From assembly GCA_934630375.1 (NCBI GenBank), contig CAKTVQ010000024.1, forward strand, positions 1 through 19,948: a stretch of DNA of 19,948 bases. The letters run 5' to 3'. This DNA is from an uncultured Collinsella sp. (GTDB lineage: Bacteria; Actinomycetota; Coriobacteriia; Coriobacteriales; Coriobacteriaceae). Made by a program: the position numbers and the translations under genes. The notes beneath the pieces are model-generated. The model searched no databases and was not told where the DNA came from. It saw nothing but the letters and a program-made list of their open reading frames with translations. Positions 6,606 through 12,578 of the stretch are shown here, piece after piece (positions within the stretch are counted from its first letter, which is position 1; the number at the start of each line of letters is the position of its first letter).

Positions 6606-6668
6606 TATCCATCCCCCTTTCTTTCATGGTGGTTTCGAGTTACCTCGTTATGTCAACCGCGTCATTAC

Positions 6669-7457
6669 TTAGCGCTTTCCCATCGCGCGAGCCATCCAGT
6701 CGAGGTTGCCGCTCGCGCTGGCGGTGTTCGCGTTAATCTGCTGAGCCTGATTGAGAATCTGCCCCTGCATGAACAGGTTGCCTATTTGCAGCATGTTGCC
6801 GATGCGCTGCTGGTTGAGAATCTGCTGCTGGCCCGCTTCCATGCGGCGCTGGTGCATCTCGGTCTCGTAGAGGTTGACCATCTCCTGTACGGTGGTGGCG
6901 CGATGGTTGCGCACGGCAGCAAGGAAGAAATCCACGGCTTCGATGCTGTCGTAATCCATGGGGTACCACGGGGCGACCTGCGAAGCCCATTGCTGCTGTA
7001 CGGCGAAAATCTCCTGCTTGGTTTGCTCGATGCTCTGGGCCAGGGCCTGGTTGTTGGCTTCAACTTGTTGGTTGCTTTGGTCAATCGCGGCATTTTTCTG
7101 GGAGCGGCTTTTGTCCGCCGTCTTCGCTATGACCTTGTATAGAATCGCACCGATGATAGCTGAGACGATGAGGTTCACGATATTCCAGACCGCCAATTGA
7201 AGCTCCGAGCCTCCCATCGAGAAGAGCGGAAGGGTGGGGAGAAACGTTATCACCTTAAGTGGCGTGCTCGTGATAAGCGTGAACGCGATAAGGAAGCCCC
7301 CGATTGCGTAGAGGACGGGGTGCCTTTTAGTCTTCTTTTCCGTCTTGGTGGCAAACTGAGTGGTGAGCTGGTTGATGCGTTGCTGAAGGTCAACCACCCT
7401 ATGCATCAAATCGTGCGCCGTGGCAACGCCTGGCAACAGACTTGCCTGTTCCTCCAT
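6669..7457 (-). CDS. two-TM coiled-coil membrane protein
   Basis: This 262-residue inner-membrane protein has an N-terminal helix with heptads (VVDLQQRINQLTTQF). A hydrophobic segment spans about 46-64, a second hydrophobic stretch about 67-80, and a clear membrane helix about 86-110. Next comes a long Gln-rich coiled coil (112-155), then a module with YPMDYDSIEAVDFFLAAVRNH and MVNLYETEMHQRRMEAGQQQ. I have seen that last module, a tyrosine-rich turn followed by a helix ending in NLYE..(L/M)H..RME, in membrane proteins of Firmicutes and Actinobacteria with no assigned role. The Gln-rich C-terminus is probably cytoplasmic. AAAGGAG lies 6 nt before the ATG. It sits in the envelope run, 69 nt after the lipoprotein gene, with a hairpin in that gap. 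Confidence 0.78.
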   Translation of the reverse strand: MEEQASLLPGVATAHDLMHRVVDLQQRINQLTTQFATKTEKKTKRHPVLYAIGGFLIAFTLITSTPLKVITFLPTLPLFSMGGSELQLAVWNIVNLIVSAIIGAILYKVIAKTADKSRSQKNAAIDQSNQQVEANNQALAQSIEQTKQEIFAVQQQWASQVAPWYPMDYDSIEAVDFFLAAVRNHRATTVQEMVNLYETEMHQRRMEAGQQQILNQQRIGNMLQIGNLFMQGQILNQAQQINANTASASGNLDWMARAMGKR

Positions 7458-7475
7458 GTTCGCTCCTTTCTATTT

Positions 7476-7514
7476 CACGGATATAGCCCGAGCTGCAATC
7501 GGGCTATATCCGTG
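7476..7514. terminator. 16-bp perfect hairpin in the envelope run
   Basis: CACGGATATAGCCCGA (7476-7491) is perfectly inverted at 7499-7514 around a 7-nt loop. It lies between the stop of the lipoprotein gene at 7527 and the ribosome-binding site for the start at 7457. On the minus strand it is followed by AAATAGAAAGGAG rather than a T-run. RNA processing, stabilisation or partial termination is therefore more likely than full termination. Confidence 0.6.
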
Positions 7515-7526
7515 CGTATCGATTGC

Positions 7527-8339
7527 CTAGTCCACCTCTATCCCTTCGGTATCGGGGGTGTCCCACGTGAAGCCCGAAAATCCCTCATTCACCACGGTCA
7601 CCAAGCCCGCATATCCCGCGAAAGTGGTGTTGTAGACGGTCGCGGTGGTCGCAGAACCGAGTTCGATATCGTCGTCGTAGGTTTCGATGGCGCTCTTGGG
7701 GATCTCGACATTGTTTTTCATGACGTTGTATGCGGTGATGTCGCTGCATACGAAGCTCCTCGCTTTGAAGCGGAGCTTCTCGCTTGCCGTCGAATTGCCC
7801 GACTCATCGGTTTCAAGCTCAAGCGTGTAGGGGTGTGCTTTGGGCTTCGAATATTGAGCAGCTTCCTCAAACGCGAGGACCTGCTTGGCAAGTTCTAAGG
7901 TTTCGGCGAACGAGGAATCCAGATTTTGATAATTCTCGACATCCTCGTTCGCGTTCTCGATGGCATGTTTCTTTTCGGCTTCGAACCTAGCTTTGTCCTG
8001 CTTCGTGGCAAACTTGACGATCTCCTCGCCGGAAAGCCCCTTCAGGTCGCGGAACCTGGCGTCTGCGGGTAAGTAGGTGGTGACGTTGCCCTTCCCGTCA
8101 AAGAAGAGGAATCTATATATCGATACATCCTTTCCGATTCCGTCCTCCGGGCTGTTGTACTCCAGCCAAACACTCGCTTGAGCGAATGCCCGAGACGCCG
8201 GCATGGGCTCGCTCGACTTCTGAGCGCCGCCGCCCGTGCCTTCGCCTAAGCCGTTGCAGCCGGTCAGCCCAAGGCCCGCGACGGCAACCGTCCCGATACC
8301 GAATAGCTTGAGCGCCTCTCTCCTCGTGTACTGCTTCAT
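7527..8339 (-). CDS. twin-arginine signal lipoprotein
   Basis: This 270-residue exported lipoprotein begins KQYTRREALKLFGIG, a twin-arginine motif (Arg6-Arg7). A hydrophobic stretch follows and then the lipobox LTGC, with Cys28 to be lipidated, so it is exported folded by Tat and anchored on the outer face of the membrane. The mature part has a charged helical stretch (about 105-150) rich in Asn and Glu, followed by a beta-rich C-terminal half (TLELETDESGN..., VYNTTFAGYAGLVTVVNEGFSGF). No catalytic motif or cofactor site is recognised. AAAGGAG is placed 8 nt before the ATG at 8339. It lies in the middle of the envelope run, which suggests work alongside the membrane-anchored exoproteins. Confidence 0.82.
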   Translation of the reverse strand: MKQYTRREALKLFGIGTVAVAGLGLTGCNGLGEGTGGGAQKSSEPMPASRAFAQASVWLEYNSPEDGIGKDVSIYRFLFFDGKGNVTTYLPADARFRDLKGLSGEEIVKFATKQDKARFEAEKKHAIENANEDVENYQNLDSSFAETLELAKQVLAFEEAAQYSKPKAHPYTLELETDESGNSTASEKLRFKARSFVCSDITAYNVMKNNVEIPKSAIETYDDDIELGSATTATVYNTTFAGYAGLVTVVNEGFSGFTWDTPDTEGIEVD

Positions 8340-8420
8340 GGTTGTTTTCTCCTTTTGCGTTCGCTTGCTTTGTCGATTTAGCTTGTTGCTCGATGCTTTC
8401 CCGTCGGCTTTGATGGGAAG

Positions 8421-8475
8421 GGGGCAAGTCGAACGACTGCCCCGGTAAAGATTCCGGAGCCGTTCGGCTTGCCCC
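8421..8475. terminator. imperfect hairpin between envelope genes
   Basis: GGGGCAAGTCGAACG (8421-8435) and CGTTCGGCTTGCCCC (8461-8475) form a 15-bp stem with one mismatch and a 25-nt loop. It lies 9 nt after the stop of the 343-residue gene. There is no T-run on the minus strand, so it may lower rather than stop transcription into the lipoprotein gene. Confidence 0.5.
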
Positions 8476-8483
8476 TATGCAAC

Positions 8484-9515
8484 TTATTGTTGTTGTTGGC
8501 TTTCCTGCTGTGCCTTGAGCCACTCTCTCGCGTTGAGCTGATCCTGGAATTGGGAGTTCGTCATGCCGTCGCCGCGGACGGAGTTGGGATCGTTCGGGTC
8601 CCATGACTTGGTGAGCCCGATCGTCAGATACTTCTCCAGGCCGTCTCCCGCCCCGTTGCCGACATATACGTTCAGTCCGGTGCCGGTCGCGCCGAGTTCC
8701 TGCGTGCCGTATACCGGCCACGGGTTATCTTTCGCAACGGCGATGCAGATTGCGCCGCCGTAGTCGTTGGCCGGTTTGTGCGAAATTTGCCACGTGTGGT
8801 CGTCTAGCTGGGTCACGCTCCACTCGTTCTGCTTCCAATCGGACGGCACGTCCACGTAGAAGTAGTCGGTCGTGAACGAATGGCCACCGCTGGACGTCTG
8901 GTCGCTCGAGGTCTGGCTATTTTCGGCTGCGCTCGCCTCGGCGTCCTTCTTCTCTTCCTCGGCCTTCTTGGCCGCCACGGCATCGTCCCGACGCTTCTGT
9001 GCCTTCTCCTTGAGCTTGTCGAGCTTGGAGGAGCTTATGCCGCTGTCCTTCGCCGCTTTGTACGCCGCATCGATCTGCTCGTCCGTCACCGATTCGGCCG
9101 GAATGGGCTCGATGGTGACCTCCTTCTTGACGCTGGTTTTGCCGTCCTTGGTGATGCTCACCTTTGTGGTCGCGCCCTTGGTGGTGTATATGGTCCCGTC
9201 CTGCGCGATGGGCGATGCCTCGATTGCAAGGCGGTAATCCCCCGGCCTAAGCTTGATGGAGGAACCCGACCCCGCATAGAACACGGTGTCCACGTCGTTG
9301 CCCGCGGAATCCTTTCCCGTGGCGCGGACGGGGATCTTCGTTCCCTTGTCTGTGTCGAGCCCCTCGGCGTTCACGACGAGCGGGACGCCGTAGGTCTTGG
9401 ACGCCTGTGCCGAGAGGTAAAGATACGCGCCGCCGCAGCAGAGCGCGACCGCCGTCACGACGCCTATCGCGATCCAGAGGACCGTTCGCTTCTTCTTGCC
9501 TGATTGTTCGGTCAT
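8484..9515 (-). CDS. membrane-anchored exoprotein, paralogous in layout to the 386-residue one
   Basis: This 343-residue protein has a short Lys/Arg-rich cytoplasmic start and a membrane helix at about 11-35. An exposed beta-rich domain follows at about 42-137 (IPVRATGKDSAGN, RPGDYRLAIEASPIAQDG, TTKVSITKDGK). A helical, very charged stretch follows at 140-196 (AKKAEEEKKDAEAS), then a Ser/Thr linker. The C-terminal domain at 213-303 begins FTTDYFYVDVPSDWKQNEWSV, and the end is Gln-rich. The pattern EPIPAESVTDEQIDAAYK at 136-153 matches the place and style of QIPADKVTDDMLADIVNK in the 386-residue protein. GGGGAACGAA precedes the ATG. It follows the LPXTG gene by 51 nt. Function unknown; probably a sensing, binding or assembly factor at the cell surface. 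Confidence 0.8.
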   Translation of the reverse strand: MTEQSGKKKRTVLWIAIGVVTAVALCCGGAYLYLSAQASKTYGVPLVVNAEGLDTDKGTKIPVRATGKDSAGNDVDTVFYAGSGSSIKLRPGDYRLAIEASPIAQDGTIYTTKGATTKVSITKDGKTSVKKEVTIEPIPAESVTDEQIDAAYKAAKDSGISSSKLDKLKEKAQKRRDDAVAAKKAEEEKKDAEASAAENSQTSSDQTSSGGHSFTTDYFYVDVPSDWKQNEWSVTQLDDHTWQISHKPANDYGGAICIAVAKDNPWPVYGTQELGATGTGLNVYVGNGAGDGLEKYLTIGLTKSWDPNDPNSVRGDGMTNSQFQDQLNAREWLKAQQESQQQQ

Positions 9516-9566
9516 TTCGTTCCCCGTTTCCTTCTCCCCGTGATACTCAATGCGACCCTTGCGGGC

Positions 9567-10784
9567 TCATCGCGTGATACCCGGGTGCTTCGCGATGACG
9601 CCGGCTGAGATACAGAGCAGGGACAGCGCGAGGGGCACGAGGAATACGGGCGCGTCGTCGCCCGTCTTGGGCAGCTCGCCGCCCTTCGCCGCGGGCTTCG
9701 CGGCCGAATCATTCGAGCCGCTGGCCTGTTTCTTCTTCTGCTCCGTCGACGTTCCGAGGGCCGCGATGGCCTCGGTCTTGGTCGCGCCGCACTTGGTGCA
9801 GGTGTAGGTGCGCACGCCCTCCTTCGTCGCGGTGGGCTCGGTAGTCACGGTGCCCTTGTCCCATGTGTGGCCGGTCGCCGCGATCTCGCGCGTCTGGACG
9901 GCCCCGCAGATATCGCATGTCAGCTGCTCCTGCCCGGGCGCGGTGCAGGTCGCGGGGGTCGTGACCTTCCAAGTACCTTCGTGCGCGTCGCCGTCGATGG
10001 CATGGAACTCAACAGTGTTCACGCCGACCTCCTGACGCGACTTCGCATAGCGCTCCGCCTCGGTCCCCTTGTAGCCGATGATGCGGCAGTTGAGAATGGG
10101 CGTCGAATGGATGGCCGTGACGGATTTGGGGATCCAGACATTCTTGAGGCTGTCGCATTGGTTGAGGAACTGGTCGGGGATCTCGGTCACGCCCTCCTCG
10201 ACATGCACGTTCTCAAGGCTGGTGCAGCCGTAGAACTGCGCGTTGCCGCCGCCGCCCCATGTGGAACCGGAGGGAATGGTCACCGAGGTGAGCTTCTTGC
10301 AGTAGACGAAGACATCGGAATGCCAGTCGACGTTTGCGGGCAGCTTGATCTCGGTGAATCCCGCATTCTGGAACGCGCAGTTCCACACGTGCTCCAGCCC
10401 ATCGTTCAGATGGACCTCGGTGAGGCTAGGGTTGTCCGCGAATGCGGAGACCCTGATGGTCTTCACCGTGGAGGACAGCGTCACCTTATGCAGGTTGCTG
10501 TACTGGACGCTACCGTACGAGGCGAACGCGGTGCCGGGGATTTCCGTGACGCCCTCGGCAACCTTGACCTCTGTGATCTGCGAGGCGTACTGCGTCCAGT
10601 CGTAGGTGTTTGCCGTGGCGACGTCTTTCGTCAACGTGAGCACCCCGCCGTCGAGCGTCCAGCCGTCACCCGCGGTCTCCTCGGCATATGCGGTGTGGAC
10701 ACCGCCGCCAAAAAGAAGCGCCGCACACAGGGCGAGTGCGCCTGCGAGGGCCACCAGCCCCCTTTTTCGTATCGATGTTTCCAT
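9567..10784 (-). CDS. LPXTG-anchored leucine-rich-repeat surface protein
   Basis: This 405-residue protein would be exported by Sec and linked to peptidoglycan by sortase. A signal peptide with Arg/Lys start and hydrophobic core ends at AYA (residue 34). Residues about 70-240 hold BspA-type leucine-rich repeats (EVKVAEGVTEIPGTAFASYGS, LTEVHLNDGLEHVWNCAF, LENVHVEEGVTEIPDQFL), a fold often used for binding host or bacterial surfaces. Residues 280-335 carry paired Cys motifs (C290-x2-C293, C329-x2-C332). The sorting signal LPKTG is at 371-375, with a hydrophobic tail and Lys/Arg end. It is the first gene of the minus-strand run; GGGGAAGGG precedes the ATG. No sortase is in the window, so a chromosomal sortase would be used. 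Adhesion is inferred. Confidence 0.9.
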   Translation of the reverse strand: METSIRKRGLVALAGALALCAALLFGGGVHTAYAEETAGDGWTLDGGVLTLTKDVATANTYDWTQYASQITEVKVAEGVTEIPGTAFASYGSVQYSNLHKVTLSSTVKTIRVSAFADNPSLTEVHLNDGLEHVWNCAFQNAGFTEIKLPANVDWHSDVFVYCKKLTSVTIPSGSTWGGGGNAQFYGCTSLENVHVEEGVTEIPDQFLNQCDSLKNVWIPKSVTAIHSTPILNCRIIGYKGTEAERYAKSRQEVGVNTVEFHAIDGDAHEGTWKVTTPATCTAPGQEQLTCDICGAVQTREIAATGHTWDKGTVTTEPTATKEGVRTYTCTKCGATKTEAIAALGTSTEQKKKQASGSNDSAAKPAAKGGELPKTGDDAPVFLVPLALSLLCISAGVIAKHPGITR

Positions 10785-10886
10785 TATCCCTTCCCCTTTC
10801 TTTATGAGTTTTGAGCTCCGAGGAGCCGATGGGTCGCGCTTCCCTTTTGCGGATTAGCTTTATCGTGCTCATCGCAGCCATGCTGA

Positions 10887-10941
10887 AAACTGCTTCATAT
10901 TAAACTGCATAAGCAGTAAATCGCCTACACAGTTTATTATA
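10887..10941. promoter_or_regulatory. divergent promoter region with four AAACTG-like boxes
   Basis: AAACTGC occurs at 10887-10893 and 10902-10908. Inverted versions lie at 10913-10920 (GCAGTAAA) and 10929-10936 (ACAGTTTA). On the minus strand TATAAT lies at 10941-10936, abutting the last box. It would serve as a -10 element for the envelope run starting at 10784. No good -35 is visible, which fits a regulated promoter. The neighbouring Xre regulator is the obvious candidate to bind these boxes. Confidence 0.5.
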
Positions 10942-10954
10942 TTGATAGAGAAAT

Positions 10955-10990
10955 GCCCATACGATTCAAGCCACGTTGATTCGTATGGGC
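10955..10990. promoter_or_regulatory. 15-bp inverted repeat before the Xre gene
   Basis: GCCCATACGATTCAA (10955-10969) is inverted at 10976-10990 with one mismatch and a 6-nt spacer. It ends 9 nt before the regulator's ATG and contains part of its ribosome-binding region. It may be an RNA hairpin that limits translation, or a DNA operator. Confidence 0.5.
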
Positions 10991-10999
10991 GGTGTTTGC

Positions 11000-11335
11000 A
11001 TGAAGTACTTCGAGATTGGCCAACGCATACGGCGGTACCGCAAGGCTTGCGGTATGTCGCAAGAAGCGCTGGCGGGAAAGGTCGGCATCTCCGTCACGCA
11101 TATGAGCCATATCGAGACCGGAAACACGAAGCTGAGCCTGCCCGTGCTGTCGAAGATCGCCGACGAGCTCTCGGTCGGCGCGGATGCGCTGTTGTCCGAT
11201 GGGCCGAAGCCTGATAAGTCGGCGCTCTCGTCCGAGGTACAGGAGATTCTCGATTCATTTGAGGCTGATGAGCTGCCCGTGGCCATCGAGGTGCTTCGGG
11301 CGCTGAGGGACGCCATGGCGAAGAGGCGCAGCTAA
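11000..11335 (+). CDS. Xre-type transcriptional regulator
   Basis: This 111-residue DNA-binding protein has an N-terminal helix-turn-helix of the Xre/Cro-C1 kind at about residues 6-60 (IGQRIRRYRKACGMSQEALAGKVGISVTHMSHIETG...LPVLSKIADELSV). A short helical C-terminal part is probably for dimerisation (EVQEILDSFEADELPVAIEVLRAL). ATG 11000 is chosen because GGGCGG stands about 9 nt before it; upstream in-frame TTG 10976 and ATG 10985 have no site. It is the only rightward gene of the element and is transcribed away from the envelope run. It lies at the right border, next to four repeated boxes. A likely role is control of the envelope genes, of itself, or of element excision. Confidence 0.88.
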   Translation: MKYFEIGQRIRRYRKACGMSQEALAGKVGISVTHMSHIETGNTKLSLPVLSKIADELSVGADALLSDGPKPDKSALSSEVQEILDSFEADELPVAIEVLRALRDAMAKRRS

Positions 11336-11354
11336 AGGCGGGTTCTTGTGCTCA

Positions 11355-11366
11355 AAAAGTTGTAAA
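11355..11366. repeat. right-border copy of the 12-bp direct repeat
   Basis: AAAAGTTGTAAA here repeats 2326-2337 exactly and in the same orientation. It lies 20 nt after the Xre stop codon. Both copies are part of a short stretch with two GTTGYA boxes. This is the best candidate for the other attachment site of the element. Confidence 0.5.
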
Positions 11367-11373
11367 AAAGTTG

Positions 11374-11458
11374 CATGGCAGCTAAAAGAGAGGGGCGAGC
11401 CGCTCGTTTACGAGGCGGTTTACCCCTCTTGTCAAATATTCCCATGGCAGATAAAAAG
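11374..11458. repeat. hairpin flanked by short direct repeats
   Basis: CATGGCAGCTAAAAG (11374-11388) and CATGGCAGATAAAAAG (11443-11458) flank a stem-loop with arms 11390-11403 and 11415-11428 (14 pairs including two G-T pairs, with one mismatch) and an inner TCG/CGA. On the minus strand the stem is followed by TCTCTTTTAG. It could therefore end the RpiR transcript coming from 11531, and on the plus strand the Xre transcript. The direct repeats around it are unexplained. Confidence 0.55.
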
Positions 11459-11530
11459 AATGCGTTGCATAGGACGATACCTTTCATATAGAAGGCTGCT
11501 AAAGAGTCGAACCCGAGCGCATGCCAAGTT

Positions 11531-12280
11531 TTATTTCTTGGCCAGTTTGAAGTAGCGCTCAAATATCAATTCGAAAACGTAATAGAACATCAATCGACTG
11601 TCGAGGTCCATGCTGCCCAAGCGGATTTCTTTTTGCACGGTGTAGATGGGGTAGTCGGCTAGTTTCGAGAGAGAGTTTCGAGAAAAGCCGGTGAGCGTGA
11701 CAACCTTACATCCGCGCGTTTTGGCTATCGATGTGGCGTCAATGGACACCTGCGTCTCGCCGCTTACGGAAACGCTGAAGACCAGGTCGTTTTTGCCGAG
11801 GAGCTCTGCGTAATGCCTCATGACATGGCGTTCACTGAGCGTATCGGTGTTCTTGCCCATTATTTTGAGCTTTTCAGCCATCTCGAGGCACGGGTATTTC
11901 GAAAAGCCCGAGCAGAAGAATACGATATGCGAGGCGTCCTGGATAAGACTCACAACCGAATCGATGACCCGGTCGTTAAGCAGATCTTTGGTCTGTACGA
12001 GCTGGGTATCAAGAGGAAGCGTCTCGATAGTGAATCGATTGCGGTCGAGCGAGGCGGAATACGATTGTTTGAGCTCCGTAAACCCCGAGAAGCCAAGCTT
12101 ATGGGCAAGCCTGACGATTGTATTGGGAGCGACGAAGAACCGTTCAGCAACGCTCTTAAGCGTGACATCGTCAATATCATCACGCAGCTCGATGATGTAA
12201 CGCATGATCTCGCTTTCGAGATCGTTGAGCTTGCTCTCGCCAGCTCGCACATGATCATAAAAAGATTCTTGATCTTTCAT
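11531..12280 (-). CDS. RpiR-family regulator of the first alpha-glucoside module
   Basis: This 249-residue regulator has an N-terminal HTH_6 domain (about 20-75: ESEIMRYIIELRDDIDDVTLKSVAERFFVAPNTIVRLAHKLGFSGF) and a C-terminal sugar isomerase (SIS) domain from about 105. The SIS part includes HIVFFCSGFSKYPCLEMAEKLKIMG and SVSGETQ, the phosphosugar-binding loop. ATG 12280 is chosen because the homology starts there. Up to 64 extra in-frame codons upstream are not protein-like and would fill the intergenic space; GAGGGG lies about 12 nt before it, slightly far. It is transcribed divergently from the GH4 gene at 12579, so it probably controls that gene and the permease, with a 6-phospho-glucoside as signal. 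Whether it activates or represses is not visible. Confidence 0.9.
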   Translation of the reverse strand: MKDQESFYDHVRAGESKLNDLESEIMRYIIELRDDIDDVTLKSVAERFFVAPNTIVRLAHKLGFSGFTELKQSYSASLDRNRFTIETLPLDTQLVQTKDLLNDRVIDSVVSLIQDASHIVFFCSGFSKYPCLEMAEKLKIMGKNTDTLSERHVMRHYAELLGKNDLVFSVSVSGETQVSIDATSIAKTRGCKVVTLTGFSRNSLSKLADYPIYTVQKEIRLGSMDLDSRLMFYYVFELIFERYFKLAKK

Positions 12281-12578
12281 AAGATGTTTCAGCCCCTCGC
12301 ACCTCGTCGTACATATGGTATCGCTTTGTGTAGCCAGGTGAGAAATCGGTAGTCGGTCAAGATTGCCTATTGCCCATGAACTGGGCAAACGCGCGTGTTT
12401 GCCTACACATATCTGTGTCGTGAGCGAAATCATGTGTCCCCGTTTCGCATTGGCCCACACGGGGACTCGCAAATGACCTTATGTCGCAAAATATCAATCG
12501 AAACGAAGCAAGCCGAGGACAACCGCGGAGCCCAAGGTCTTCGAGAACACCGATCAGCCAACCCTGGAGGGACGGAAC
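12281..12578. promoter_or_regulatory. divergent intergenic region, first sugar module
   Basis: The 298-bp space between rpiR and GH4 holds the promoters of both. Visible are GCGAAA (12424-12429) inverted as TTTCGC (12443-12448), and GTCCCCGT (12436-12443) inverted as ACGGGGAC (12459-12466). These two overlap. GGAGGGACGG stands just before the GH4 ATG. Good -35/-10 pairs are not obvious. The overlapping inverted repeats are the best operator candidates for the RpiR protein. Confidence 0.45.

Larger units (their letters stand above)
2326..11366. mobile_element. probable integrative element of about 9 kb
   Basis: The segment begins with a Tn916-type integrase reading outward and ends with an Xre-type regulator. 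Both stop codons lie within about 35 bp of copies of the same 12-mer, AAAAGTTGTAAA, at 2326-2337 and 11355-11366. Between them are an excisionase-like gene, a structured gene-free region, two small hypotheticals and five envelope-protein genes, all on the minus strand. No relaxase, type IV coupling protein, secretion genes or replication protein are present. It is therefore at most a mobilisable or decayed integrative element, not a self-transmissible one. The exact ends are inferred; the true attachment sites could differ by tens of bases. Confidence 0.6.

Noticed and set aside
2326..11366. Complete conjugative element
   Set aside because: No relaxase, coupling protein or secretion ATPase is found in any frame; only integration functions are present.
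11500..11530. tRNA fragment, from GGTTCGA on the minus strand near 11510
   Set aside because: The flanking bases do not form a T-arm stem and no acceptor or anticodon arm is present. Tn916-type integrases do not usually need tRNA genes.
11531..12472. Longer 313-codon form of the first RpiR protein
   Set aside because: The first 64 codons are not protein-like, match nothing in the family and would occupy the divergent promoter region. Start at 12280 gives normal family length.
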